From contig JACRPS010000031.1 of assembly GCA_016223085.1 (NCBI GenBank), positions 6,273-70,272 on the forward strand: DNA of 64,000 bases. Direction: 5' to 3'. This stretch comes from Chloroflexota bacterium. GTDB taxonomy: Bacteria; Chloroflexota; Anaerolineae; Aggregatilineales; Phototrophicaceae. The position numbers were made by a program, and so were the translations under genes. Numbering within the stretch: position 1 is the stretch's first letter; each line of letters begins with the position of its first letter. A model generated the notes under the pieces. It saw nothing but the letters and a program-made list of their open reading frames with translations, was not told the origin of the DNA and searched no databases. Shown here one piece after another: positions 47,347 to 56,988 of the stretch.

Positions 47347-50300
47347 CTAGGGCACTATCGGGCAGCTTGTGGGAGCAGCCCAGTCGTCGCGTGCCAGGCC
47401 ATCCAGGGAGAGGTCAACCGGGGTTTGCGCGACATCCGGGAACAGGAACAGTGTTTGCTGCCCGAACGGGCCAAGCACCGTCTGGCCTTCGCGGCTGGCG
47501 TTTTCTTCGCTTGGCGTGTTCTGCGGGTAAATGTCGAGTGATTGCTCGAACGTCATCTGGTCGGCATCGTCCTCCAGGACGATAGGCGGCGCCGTGATCG
47601 GCTGCGCCTCCGCTTCAAAGATGTCCGGGTTGCCGTTGATGTTCGAGGTGAACATGACGCGGCTTTCGTCGCACAGCCACGTCGGCGCATAATCGCCGTT
47701 GCGGTTATCGGTCAGCTTGCGCGTAGTTTGGCCGGTCACGTCATAGATGTAGATGTCCAGGTCGCCGTCAAGATCGGATTGATAAGCGATGAAGCGATCC
47801 TGCGGCGACCAGGCCGGGTTGGTGGCGTTTTCCAGCCCTGTGGTAATGGGATAGACGTTGCGGCCATTCACGTCCATGATGGCGATGACGCTGTTGCGGC
47901 TGCCGCTGTCATAGGTGCGGTAGACGATGTGCTGGCCGGTGTTGCCATACTGCGGGTCTACGTCAATGTGGCTGCCGTCGCTCAGGCGGGTCACGGTCTG
48001 CGTGTTCAGGTCCAGTTCGTAAATCTGCCACGCGGGTTCGCCATCCACCTCGTCCCGGCTGCTCTGGAACACAATCCGGCTGCCATCCGGCGACCAGAAC
48101 GGGTTAATGTCGTCAGCCTCGTTGTCGGTCAACTGGTACTCCAGGCCGGTGTTCATATCCACCAGATACAGGTCCCAGTTGCCGTTGCGCGAACTTTCAA
48201 ACACGACGTAGTTGTTTGGACCCCACATCGGGTCGGTGTCAATGGCGATGGTGTTGTAGGTCACACGCTGGACGCTGGCCGGGTCGCCGCTGGTGGACGC
48301 CACATACAGTTCCCAGTTGCCGTCGCGGTTGCTGCTGAAGACGATCCATTCGTTACTGGGCGACAGGCTGGGGGACATGTCAGTGATGTTCTCGCCCTCA
48401 CCAAACGTCAGGTTGTGCCGTTCGTAGGTGCGGCTTGGTTGGTCTGCGCCGTCCAGCCGGAAGATTTCCCAGTCGCCGGTTTCGTCGGTGTGGTACAGCC
48501 GGAAGGTCGGGCAGCCGTAACCGCAGGTGGGCACGCTGTCCCAAGCGGGCAGCTTGAGCAGATCGCGCGACAGGCCGTTGAAGCGCAGCCAGTCGCCGCC
48601 CGGTGTAGGCGCGGTGGCGATTTTCGTGCCCGCCGCACTGCTGTCCGGCGTCTCGCCGGCTGGCGGCAGACATTGCAGCATGGATGTTGCTGTGATGCCC
48701 AAATCGCCAGTGTGGAAGGTCACACCTCCCGCCACATCCACGCCGCCAGGCACCGCGATGACGACGGAACGCCCGGCGCGCAGTTGGAAGGTGTTATTCG
48801 TCGGCGTCACGTTTGCGCCGCTGACATCGGTCAGGGTGTAGGCGTGCCGGGTGAGCATGTCGCCACCCCGGTTGGTAACGGTGAAGGCCGGTGATGGGAT
48901 GCAGGTTGTACTGACTTCCAGCGCGGGCACGGTGCAGGTTTGCTCTTCATTCATCCTGCCGGCGAAACCATCCCCGGTGATGCGGTAGCCGCCGTAGGGG
49001 TTCAACCCGGTCAGCGTGATCGTTTCGCTCGCCCCTGTGGCAAGCTGGAGATCGCCGGTCATTACCACCGCGCCCTGGCGGTTATAGATGCTGTACGCCT
49101 GCGGCGAGAGCATAGCGCCGCCGCCGTTGCTGACGACAAACGTGGCCGGGTCGGTGCAGGTGGCGCTCACGGCCAGCGCCGGACGCTGGCAGCTTTGCGT
49201 GGTATCAATGATGCCCGCAAAGCCGCTGCTCTGGATGCGATAGCCGGCATAGGGGTCAAGTCCTGTGAGCGTGATCGTATCACTGTCCCCGGCGGCCAGT
49301 TGGAACTGCCCGGTGAGCACGGTAGCGCCGGCGCTGTTGGTCACGGTGTAGGCCTGCGGCGACAGCATATCCCCCTGATTATTGGTGATGGTAAACGTCA
49401 CCGGGTCAGCACAGGTGGATGTTACGGTGAAGGCCGGGTCGTTGCAGTCCTGCGGTACGGTGCGGTTTCCGGCGAACCCGGCAGTGTTGAAGGTGTATTC
49501 GAGATACGGGTCAAGGCCGGTCAGGGTGATGGTTGTGGTCGCTCCCGCAGCCAGTTGGAAACTGCCGCTGCTGACCGTCGCGCCGCCCGCATCGGTGATG
49601 GTGTACGCCTGCGCTGCCAGCATATCGCCGCCCCGGTTTTCGACGGTGAACGTCAGCGGGTCGCCGCAGACGGACGACACATACGGGTCAGGGCGGGCGC
49701 AGGTCTGGTTGGACGTATACGTGCCGGCAAAACCACTGCTGGTCAGCGTATAACCGATGTAGGGGTCGAGTCCGGTCAGCGTGATTGTCTGGCTCGCGCC
49801 GGCGGCAAGCTGGATGCTGCCGGTATCTACCGTCGCGCCCGCGCCGTCCGTGATGGTGTACGCCTGCGGCAGCACCATGTCGCCGCCGGTGTTGGTGATG
49901 GTGAAGGACGGATTGGCGCTACACGCGGTTATGATGTCCAGGGCCGGCTGCGCCGCGCAGGTGTGGCTGACGTTGAAGCTGCCGACCGCGCCGCTGCTGA
50001 CGAAGGTATAGGTGTCGTATGGATTGTTTCCTGCCGGAACGGCGTGAGTCTCCGACGTTTCCCCGGCGACAAGCTGGAATGTGCCGCTAGCGACGACTGT
50101 CCCCGCCGAACTGCGGATTTCATAGGCCTGTGGCGTGGTCATCGGGCCGTCCGCCGGACGGTTGTTAGTGACGGTGAACACCGGCAGGCTGTTGGCACCG
50201 CACGCCGCCGTGACGCTGATTTCCGGCGGATAGTTGCAGGTGGTGGCGGCGGTCAGGCCGAAATCCACCGTCGAGAAGGTGACTGGGCCGGACTGGTTGC

Positions 50301-53300
50301 TCACCACGTAGTCCCTGCTGGCGTTGGCACCCAGCATCAGGCTGTCAATCAGCACAACCACGCCATCCTTGTCGCGCACGATGACCTGATCGGGCGAGGT
50401 CATCGCGCCGCCGGTGTTGGTTACGGTGAACGTCGCGGTACGGTCTGCCGAGCACAGCCCGGACACGGCCAGCACCGGGTTCGTGCCGCCGTTGAGGTCA
50501 ACCACCACGTCGCGGACGACTGTGCCCGTGCCGCCTCTACCGTCCTCGATGAACATGGACACCAGATAGGTGCCGGAGGCGCTGTAGGCGTGGCAGACGG
50601 TATTCTGCGCCGGGCCGGTGCTGCCATCGCCGTAATCCCAGCCGGTGACGTTGACGCCGCCGTCCAGAACAGCGGTGAAGCAGAACTCGCCGCCGCCGCG
50701 CGGTGTGATGCTAAACGTGGCGCTGCTTTCCAGCAGGTTGTAGGTGCGGACGGTGTTGGTAGCCGTTTCCGTCAGCGTGCCGTTGCTGATCGTCAGCCGA
50801 ATGGTATATGTGCTGGCTGGCGTGGTATAGGTGGTGCAGATCGAAGCCGGTATGTTGGCCGGGGTGTAGCTTAAGGTCTGGCCGTTGCCAAAATCCCACG
50901 TCCAGGACTGGATGTTATTTCCCACGCTGCGGTCGGTAAAACACACGTTCATCGGCGCGACGCCGCCGTATACCGACGGCACAAACGCGGCGCGGAGCTG
51001 GTTGGTCGCCAGCAGCGTGAAGTCAGCCTGCGCGGTGGTCGTGCCCAGCGGGCCGGAACCACTGACAATCGCGCGGTAATCGCCCGGCGTGTTGAAGTAC
51101 TGGCTGACGTTCGCGCCGGTGCGGGTCGCAACTGTCGCGCCCGTGCCCCGGTTGATAAACTGCCAGGTGTAATTGCTGGTGATGTTGGTGCCGATGGCCT
51201 GGAAGTTGACGGTCGCCGGGGCGAACGTGGCGTTCGAGCGGTTGATGGCGATGTTTTGCAGGCCGTAGACAAAATAGGTGACGCTGAAGCTGGCGCTGCG
51301 GCTGAAGCTGGCGTCGCCCTGGTCATCGTTCCGGCCTTGCAGTTGGATGGTGTACTGGCCGGGTTCGTTGAAGGCAATGCAGCCCGGTAGCTGCTGGCCG
51401 GAGAAGTTCGTGGCGTTTAGCGTGTTGTTGGCTGCGTTGCCGCTGGCGGCGCTGATGTCCCACTGGTACAGCAGTTGGCTGATGTCGCCGTGACTGGTGG
51501 ACGAGTTGTTGGTGAGGCAAATCGCCTGCCCGACCGCGACCGCCGAATTGTTCAGCGGCGCGCCGCCCTCGCCGGTATAGCTGTAGGTGACGTTCAGCGT
51601 GCCGACCGCCAGCCCATGCGCCAGTGAGCAGGTATAGCTGCTGTCCAGCGGATTCTGCGCTTCCACGTCCACCCGCAGCGTGTAATTGCCAACCGGGCTG
51701 AAGGCCGAACCGAGGAAGGCCGGGCCGGTAATCAAGCCGTTGTCCGCGCTGGTACTGGTGCCCAGCACCTGTTCCACGCCATTTGGCCCAACCAGCACCC
51801 AGGTGTAGCGCAGGTTCAGACCGTTGCCGTTGTCCATGTCCACCGTGTAGGCGTAGCTGGCGGCGGCGCTGGCGGGGCTGAAGTTATTGCCCGCCGTCGG
51901 GAAGGCGTCGCAGTAGAAGTCCACGCCGTCGTTATAGGTGCTGATGTCGTACCACTGCGAGGTGCAGTTATCGGCGGGGTCGCTCACGTTGGCGCTGTAA
52001 CGCAGCCGGTACTGGACGTTGGGATTGATAAACTGGTAGCTGAAAGCGGTGGTAGTATCGGTTGTGACTGGCTGCCAGGCCGCGCCGTCGTAATATTCCA
52101 GCTCCCATAGCACGGACGTAAAGGCGCGCCCGTACTGGTTCACCAGATTCATGGTGTAGCTGTTGGTTTCGTTCAGCACCGGCGTGGCATCGCCGCCTGG
52201 CAGGTTGCAGGTCAGCGCCGGCACCTGGACGTTCACGGTGCGGTTCGCCCCGCAGGAGGTGTTGGTTGTAGTGCCGTCCGGGTTGGTCACGGTGACGCTA
52301 ACGCCGATGACGCTGGGCAGACCCGGCGTTCTGGCGGCGGCGCTGCTCGGCCAGCGGATGGTCGCCTGGTTATTGTTGGTGCGTGGGTTAGCGGTGGTGA
52401 TCGTGCCCGTGTCCACCGTCCAGGTGTAAACCGCCGTGCGACCCGCGACGCCGGACATGTTGGCGGTGTAGGTGTAGCTGCGCGTCGGGTTATCCGGCAG
52501 CGCAGGGATCGGGTTCGCCTGTCCGGTGATGCCGGTACAGGCCAGCGCCGGCCAGGTGTTCACGGTTGCAGTGATGCTGGCCGAACAGCCTGACGTGGTG
52601 CCGTTGTTGTTATCCACGTCCGCTTCGACGCGAATCGTGGCGCTGTAGGGAATGAGCGACGTATCGGTGATGTTTGTCCAGGCAAAAGGTGTGTCGGCGG
52701 TGGTAGTGGACTGTAATACGCCGTTAACGTACCAGCGATATTCCGTCACGTTTCGCCCGAACAGATCAGCAACGTTGGCGTCAAAGTTGTACGTCCGGCC
52801 ATCAGCATACAGCGTACCGGGCAGGTTGCTGGTCAGGCTGCATGTCGGCACGGGCCAGGGGTTGAGCGTGACGGTGCGTTCTTCGTAACAGCTTGAGGTC
52901 TGGCCGCCGCCGTCATCCACAACCACCGTATAGCGAATCGTTTCGGTTGTCGGCGCGACCGGCGGTGTGCCCCAAGAATAGGTGAAGGTGGATGCATCTA
53001 CGCCCTGCGAGACACCGTTCACCGACCAGTCAAAACTTACAACCGGACGGCTGGCGAGATTCTGCACGTCGGCGGTGAACGTATAGCTGCTGCCGTCGGC
53101 GTACAGCGTGCCGGGCAGGTTGTCGGTCATCAGGCAGTTAAGCGCCGGGTAGCTGCGCGTGACGGTTTTGGTGGTGCTGCATTCCGAACCGTCGGGTGTG
53201 CTGGCATCCAGCCGGACAACAAACGCGCCCGCGCCGTAAGACGCCCAATCAAGCGTCACATTGGCGGTGGTGAAGGTCAGCGGCGCGGGCAGCGTGCCGC

Positions 53301-55098
53301 CAGTGATCGTCCAGGCATAGCTGATGGTGCGTCCGCCCTGGTTGCCGATCACGCTGGTATAGGTCTGCGCGCCGGCGGTTGGCAGCACGTCCAGCATCCC
53401 CGTGAAATCGCAGGTGATGTCCAGCCGGGCGACAAAGATGATCGCCTCTGCCGTAGACGACCCGCCGGGGCCGGTGACGGTCAGGCGGATGGGATTGCTG
53501 CCCAACTGCGTCAGCGAGATATTCTGCGGGTTAGCCTCGGTGCTGTCGGCTGTGCCGTCGCCGTTGAAGTCCCACTCCCAGGTGTCAATCGCGCCGGTGC
53601 TGCCGCTGCTGTCCAGGTCAATCAGATCGCCCCAGGTGATGGACAAGCCGGGGCTGACGGTGAACGCTGCCACCGGCGCGAAGATCACGCTGACGATGTT
53701 CGAGGCGGTGGAGGTGGAACTACTGTCCGCGTTTTCGACCCGCAGCCGCACGAAATAGGTTGCTTCGCTGGTGTAGGTATGGCACACCAGGGCGTCGCTG
53801 CTGACCAGATCGTAAGTCCCGTCGTTGTCGAAGTCCCAGCGGTTGAAGGCAATCGGGCCGGTGCTGAGGTTGCGGAAACAGACTTCCATCCCGCCCGGCA
53901 CGTTGGTTTTGCTTTCCGTTTCAAACACGGCAAATACGGGTTCACCGCCGGGGTATACGCCTACCTCGCGCGAAAACGTGCCGCTGCCGCCGGGGCCGCT
54001 GTAGCTGAGGGTGACGGTGAAGGTTTGTGCCGTGTCAGGAACGGCCAGCGTGTAGGTGTGCGTATGGGGGCCGGGGCCGGTGACAACCGGCGATCCATCG
54101 CCGAAGTCCCACGTTAGCGTGTCAATCGGGCCGGTCAGGAGGTCTTCTTCCTGCACCGTTACCGTCAGCGGCGAAGTGCCGTCGCCGGGCGCGAGCGTGA
54201 ACCGCGCCGAGGGCGGCGGCGCGCTCAAGACCACCGACTGCGATTTGCTGGCGCTCAGTCCCGCGCCGTCTGTCACCGTTAGCACGAACCAGTACGTGCC
54301 GTAGATGGGGAAGGAATAGCTGATGTTCTCGCTGGTGGCGGTATACAAAACGTTGGTGAGCGTTTCGTTCATCACCTTCCAGTCGTAGGTCAGCGCGCCG
54401 CCGGTGCTCCTGTTTACGGTTGTGATTGCAAACGGCGGCAGCGCGGTCATCATCGTCGCCGGGGTGAGCGTGAAGTCCGCCACTGGCGCGCTGCTGATCG
54501 AAATGCTGCCTTCCAGCGTGATGGGGCTGCCAAAACCGGGCTGCGGCGTGCAGACCAGTGTGATCTGGTACACGCCGGTGGCCGTGTAGGTATGGTCAAT
54601 CGTCTGGGTCGTGCCGGTTGTGCCATCACCCAGGTCCCAGGCAAAGCTGGCGATGTTGTTGGCCTGCACCGCCGAGAAACGGTAGGTGAACGGGTTGTTA
54701 TCGGCCAGGTCGTTGATGCCCAGCTTGCAGAAGGTCTGCGCAATCTGCGGTTTGGGCAGGCCGATGGTGGAGGGTGTGGCCGTCTTTTCCGGCGTCGCGC
54801 TAGTTGGTTCAGTGGTGGGTTCTACCGCTGTCGGCGGGGGTTCGGTGGGCGCGTCTGCAGTTATTTCGGCTGGCGGCGCTTCCGTTGGTGCTTCTGCCGG
54901 CGCTTCGGTTGGTAATGGTGTGGGTGGCTCTGCCGGCGCTTCCGTTGGCGCAGTTGGTGTATCGGTGGGCGGGGCCTCGGTCGGCGGCGCATCCTGCGCG
55001 CCCGCGCTGGACATCAGGCACAGAAGGGCCACCATCAGCAGGCTGACCAGCAGCAGATGGCGGCGCGCCTGAGCGGAAACAACCGGGAATTTGGACAT
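47347..55098 (-). CDS. Giant secreted PKD/Ig-like repeat protein with TolB-like propeller
   Basis: A 2583-residue exported protein. The signal peptide (about 1-36, HLLLVSLLMVALLCLMSSAGAQ) is followed by a Pro/Thr/Glu-rich linker (37-112). Several PKD domains follow at about 125-560 (FAWDLGDGTTG, LTWDFGDGSP, NRWDFDNDGTYD, WEWDFNGDGTAD). Then come Ig/PKD-like modules, two with LPGTLYADG near 663 and 761, and further PKD domains near 1380-1500 (WTWDFGNGQ, GWDYGDGST). Seven repeats of about 80 residues occupy about 1540-2145. A TolB/PD40 propeller at about 2195-2500 has SPSNEWIVFSSNRDGNWELY and SPDGSRIVFQSSRD repeats. No catalytic domain is seen, so an adhesive or surface-layer role is likely. 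GGGGAG precedes the ATG; a terminator follows. Confidence 0.88.
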   Translation of the reverse strand: MSKFPVVSAQARRHLLLVSLLMVALLCLMSSAGAQDAPPTEAPPTDTPTAPTEAPAEPPTPLPTEAPAEAPTEAPPAEITADAPTEPPPTAVEPTTEPTSATPEKTATPSTIGLPKPQIAQTFCKLGINDLADNNPFTYRFSAVQANNIASFAWDLGDGTTGTTQTIDHTYTATGVYQITLVCTPQPGFGSPITLEGSISISSAPVADFTLTPATMMTALPPFAITTVNRSTGGALTYDWKVMNETLTNVLYTATSENISYSFPIYGTYWFVLTVTDGAGLSASKSQSVVLSAPPPSARFTLAPGDGTSPLTVTVQEEDLLTGPIDTLTWDFGDGSPVVTGPGPHTHTYTLAVPDTAQTFTVTLSYSGPGGSGTFSREVGVYPGGEPVFAVFETESKTNVPGGMEVCFRNLSTGPIAFNRWDFDNDGTYDLVSSDALVCHTYTSEATYFVRLRVENADSSSTSTASNIVSVIFAPVAAFTVSPGLSITWGDLIDLDSSGSTGAIDTWEWDFNGDGTADSTEANPQNISLTQLGSNPIRLTVTGPGGSSTAEAIIFVARLDITCDFTGMLDVLPTAGAQTYTSVIGNQGGRTISYAWTITGGTLPAPLTFTTANVTLDWASYGAGAFVVRLDASTPDGSECSTTKTVTRSYPALNCLMTDNLPGTLYADGSSYTFTADVQNLASRPVVSFDWSVNGVSQGVDASTFTYSWGTPPVAPTTETIRYTVVVDDGGGQTSSCYEERTVTLNPWPVPTCSLTSNLPGTLYADGRTYNFDANVADLFGRNVTEYRWYVNGVLQSTTTADTPFAWTNITDTSLIPYSATIRVEADVDNNNGTTSGCSASITATVNTWPALACTGITGQANPIPALPDNPTRSYTYTANMSGVAGRTAVYTWTVDTGTITTANPRTNNNQATIRWPSSAAARTPGLPSVIGVSVTVTNPDGTTTNTSCGANRTVNVQVPALTCNLPGGDATPVLNETNSYTMNLVNQYGRAFTSVLWELEYYDGAAWQPVTTDTTTAFSYQFINPNVQYRLRYSANVSDPADNCTSQWYDISTYNDGVDFYCDAFPTAGNNFSPASAAASYAYTVDMDNGNGLNLRYTWVLVGPNGVEQVLGTSTSADNGLITGPAFLGSAFSPVGNYTLRVDVEAQNPLDSSYTCSLAHGLAVGTLNVTYSYTGEGGAPLNNSAVAVGQAICLTNNSSTSHGDISQLLYQWDISAASGNAANNTLNATNFSGQQLPGCIAFNEPGQYTIQLQGRNDDQGDASFSRSASFSVTYFVYGLQNIAINRSNATFAPATVNFQAIGTNITSNYTWQFINRGTGATVATRTGANVSQYFNTPGDYRAIVSGSGPLGTTTAQADFTLLATNQLRAAFVPSVYGGVAPMNVCFTDRSVGNNIQSWTWDFGNGQTLSYTPANIPASICTTYTTPASTYTIRLTISNGTLTETATNTVRTYNLLESSATFSITPRGGGEFCFTAVLDGGVNVTGWDYGDGSTGPAQNTVCHAYSASGTYLVSMFIEDGRGGTGTVVRDVVVDLNGGTNPVLAVSGLCSADRTATFTVTNTGGAMTSPDQVIVRDKDGVVVLIDSLMLGANASRDYVVSNQSGPVTFSTVDFGLTAATTCNYPPEISVTAACGANSLPVFTVTNNRPADGPMTTPQAYEIRSSAGTVVASGTFQLVAGETSETHAVPAGNNPYDTYTFVSSGAVGSFNVSHTCAAQPALDIITACSANPSFTITNTGGDMVLPQAYTITDGAGATVDTGSIQLAAGASQTITLTGLDPYIGYTLTSSGFAGTYTSNQTCARPDPYVSSVCGDPLTFTVENRGGDMLAAQAYTITDAGGATVSSGSFQLAAGATTTITLTGLDPYLEYTFNTAGFAGNRTVPQDCNDPAFTVTSTCADPVTFTITNNQGDMLSPQAYTVTNSAGATVLTGQFQLAAGDSDTITLTGLDPYAGYRIQSSGFAGIIDTTQSCQRPALAVSATCTDPATFVVSNGGGAMLSPQAYSIYNRQGAVVMTGDLQLATGASETITLTGLNPYGGYRITGDGFAGRMNEEQTCTVPALEVSTTCIPSPAFTVTNRGGDMLTRHAYTLTDVSGANVTPTNNTFQLRAGRSVVIAVPGGVDVAGGVTFHTGDLGITATSMLQCLPPAGETPDSSAAGTKIATAPTPGGDWLRFNGLSRDLLKLPAWDSVPTCGYGCPTFRLYHTDETGDWEIFRLDGADQPSRTYERHNLTFGEGENITDMSPSLSPSNEWIVFSSNRDGNWELYVASTSGDPASVQRVTYNTIAIDTDPMWGPNNYVVFESSRNGNWDLYLVDMNTGLEYQLTDNEADDINPFWSPDGSRIVFQSSRDEVDGEPAWQIYELDLNTQTVTRLSDGSHIDVDPQYGNTGQHIVYRTYDSGSRNSVIAIMDVNGRNVYPITTGLENATNPAWSPQDRFIAYQSDLDGDLDIYIYDVTGQTTRKLTDNRNGDYAPTWLCDESRVMFTSNINGNPDIFEAEAQPITAPPIVLEDDADQMTFEQSLDIYPQNTPSEENASREGQTVLGPFGQQTLFLFPDVAQTPVDLSLDGLARDDWAAPTSCPIVP
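48670..50480 (-). repeat. Seven-fold ~80-residue repeat inside the giant PKD protein
   Basis: Each unit starts near a Cys (SGLC, TAAC, ITAC, SSVC, TSTC, SATC, STTC) and runs through [FT]xVxNxGGxMxxPQAYxI, then GxxQLAxGxxxTITLTGLDPY and FAGxxxxxQxC. The middle units are closest to each other. Cys at both ends of the unit suggests disulfides. No Pfam name comes to mind. Confidence 0.82.
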
Positions 55099-55233
55099 GC
55101 TTGGCTCCCCACGTAACGAGACAATAAGAGAGGTTTCGATAATCTAACTCCTTATAGCGTAAGTCCGGTTCGGGTGTGCCGTCCGTTAAAGTTAAGGGTT
55201 TCACAAATAATTCATAGTCGGGCGCAATGTACA

Positions 55234-55262
55234 TTGTTTTGCCCCGCGCCATTGGCTACAAT
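55234..55262 (+). promoter_or_regulatory. Predicted modA-modB promoter
   Basis: TTGTTT (55234-55239) and TACAAT (55257-55262) are separated by 17 bases, 36 bases before the modA start. The rest of the gap 55099-55298 shows nothing else clear. Confidence 0.5.
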
Positions 55263-55298
55263 GAGCCATCCCTCGGCTTTTAGCGGTTTTGATCTGGC

Positions 55299-56165
55299 AT
55301 GAAATTTCTCGTTCGACCGGTGTTTGGCCTTGTGATACTCCTGCTGGCTGTCTGTGGATTGTCTGCCGGACGCGCCCGGCAAACACTGGTTGTGTTTGCG
55401 GCGTCCTCGCTGGCCGATGCGTTTGAAGAACTGGGCACGGCTTTTACGGTAGAAAATCCAAACATTGACGTGGTCTTTAACTTTGGCGGCTCGTCGGCGT
55501 TGGCGGCGCAGTTGGTTGAAGGTGGCGCGCCGGCGGACGTGTTCGCCAGCGCGAATGTGAAGCAGATGGAAGTGGCGGTGGCAGGGGGGCGGATTGATTC
55601 TGATCCAGTGACGTTTGCCCGCAACCGGCTGGTGCTGATTGTACCTGCCGAGAATCCAGCGCAGATCGAATCGCTGCGTGATCTGGCGACGCCCGGCGTG
55701 AAGCTGGTGGTAGCCGCGCCGAACGTGCCGGTGCGGGAGTACACTGAAACCATGCTGCAAAAACTGGCCGATGACCCGGCTTATAACAACGCCTATCGTG
55801 ACGCCGTTAGGGCGAACATCGTCTCCGAAGAAGACAACGTGCGACAGGTGGCCGCGAAGGTGGCGCTGGGAGAGGCGGATGCCGGTATTGTGTATGCCTC
55901 GGACGTGACGCCAGATATTGCCGGAACGGTACTGGCTCTGCCGATACCGGATGAGGTGAACACAATCGCCGAGTACCCGATAGCCATCACCAGCGACAGC
56001 GCCAACCCGGAACTGGCGCGGGCATTTGTGGATTTTGTACTGTCCGACGCCGGGCAGGCGATTCTGACGAAGTGGGGTTTCGTTCACCGCTGCGATCTGG
56101 CGCCAGAAGCCACACCCGAAGCTGAGGCAACGCCAGAGACGACGCCGGATGCGAACGGCTGCTAG
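55299..56165 (+). CDS. modA: Molybdate ABC transporter substrate-binding protein
   Basis: Extracytoplasmic binding protein of 288 residues for molybdate or tungstate. A signal sequence (about 1-27, VFGLVILLLAVCGLSAG) is followed by the ModA start TLVVFAASSLADAFEELGTAF, then FNFGGSSALAAQLVEGGAPADVFASAN, and VALGEADAGIVYASDV near the C-terminal lobe. These blocks match the family. A Cys at position 19 could be lipidated, but the surrounding AVCGLS is only a partial lipobox. The C-terminal tail is a Glu/Thr/Pro-rich extension. modB starts 4 bases after its stop. Confidence 0.93.
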   Translation: MKFLVRPVFGLVILLLAVCGLSAGRARQTLVVFAASSLADAFEELGTAFTVENPNIDVVFNFGGSSALAAQLVEGGAPADVFASANVKQMEVAVAGGRIDSDPVTFARNRLVLIVPAENPAQIESLRDLATPGVKLVVAAPNVPVREYTETMLQKLADDPAYNNAYRDAVRANIVSEEDNVRQVAAKVALGEADAGIVYASDVTPDIAGTVLALPIPDEVNTIAEYPIAITSDSANPELARAFVDFVLSDAGQAILTKWGFVHRCDLAPEATPEAEATPETTPDANGC

Positions 56166-56169
56166 ACGC

Positions 56170-56988
56170 ATGGCCGTGCCGGTATCGCCTCCCAGCAGAC
56201 AGGCACGTTATTCCGTAGGCCGGGTGGCGCTGGCGGCGGCCAGCGCCCTGTTTGTGCTGCTGTTGGGGCTGCCGCTGCTGGCGCTGGCGCTGCGCGCGCT
56301 GGAAACCCGCGCCTGGGAGCGCTCGACTGGCTCTGGCATCCCCGAAGCGATGTTCATTAGCCTGATAACAACGCTGGCGACGGTTAGCCTGACGCTGTTG
56401 CTGGGGACGCCGCTGGCTTACGTGCTGGCGCGCTGGCAGTTCCCGTTCAAGCGGGCGCTGAACCTGCTGATCGAACTGCCGATTGTGCTGCCGCCGGCGG
56501 TCGCCGGGCTGGCGCTGCTGGTCACGTTTGGGCGGCGCGGGTTGCTTGGCCCGGCACTGGCGGTGGTAGGCATTTCGCTGCCGTTCAGCACACTGGCGGT
56601 TATCATCGCGCAGACGTTTATTGCCGCGCCGTTTTATATTCGGTCGGCACAGGTGGGCTTCAAGGGGGTTGACCCTGAAATTGAAGAAGCCGCGCGGGTG
56701 GACGGGGCCAGCGGCCTGGCGCTGTTCTGGCGGATTACGCTGCCGCTGGCGTGGCGCTCACTGGCGGCGGGGCTGGCGCTGTCCTGGGCGCGGGCGCTGG
56801 GGGAGTTCGGCGCGACCATTCTGTTTGCGGGCAGCCTGCAAGGGCGCACCCAGACGATGCCGCTGCTGGTCTACAACGTGCTGGAGCGCGACATCAACGC
56901 GGCCATCTGGACCGGGCTGCTGCTGGTGCTGCTGGCGCTGGCGGCGCTGCTGTTTTCGCAGTGGATATCGAGGAAGGCCGATTTGTAG
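56170..56988 (+). CDS. modB: Molybdate ABC transporter permease
   Basis: A 272-residue inner-membrane permease with about six helices. The signature loop that contacts the ATPase is EEAARVDGASGLALFWRITLPLAWRSL (EAA motif), and GEFGATILFAGSLQGRTQTMPL is typical of ModB/CysT. The ATG at 56170 lies 4 bases after modA; a frame-compatible ATG at 56149 would overlap modA. No modC ATPase gene follows. The TAG stop (56986-56988) is part of a GTAGGG-family palindrome, so the C-terminus (WISRKADL) may have been trimmed or replaced. The ATPase must be encoded elsewhere. Confidence 0.93.
   Translation: MAVPVSPPSRQARYSVGRVALAAASALFVLLLGLPLLALALRALETRAWERSTGSGIPEAMFISLITTLATVSLTLLLGTPLAYVLARWQFPFKRALNLLIELPIVLPPAVAGLALLVTFGRRGLLGPALAVVGISLPFSTLAVIIAQTFIAAPFYIRSAQVGFKGVDPEIEEAARVDGASGLALFWRITLPLAWRSLAAGLALSWARALGEFGATILFAGSLQGRTQTMPLLVYNVLERDINAAIWTGLLLVLLALAALLFSQWISRKADL

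Noticed and set aside
48940-50874. 644-codon open frame on the plus strand, antisense to the giant PKD gene
   Set aside because: It follows the third-base GC pattern of the opposite strand and mirrors the 80-residue repeats. It has no ribosome site and no recognisable domain.
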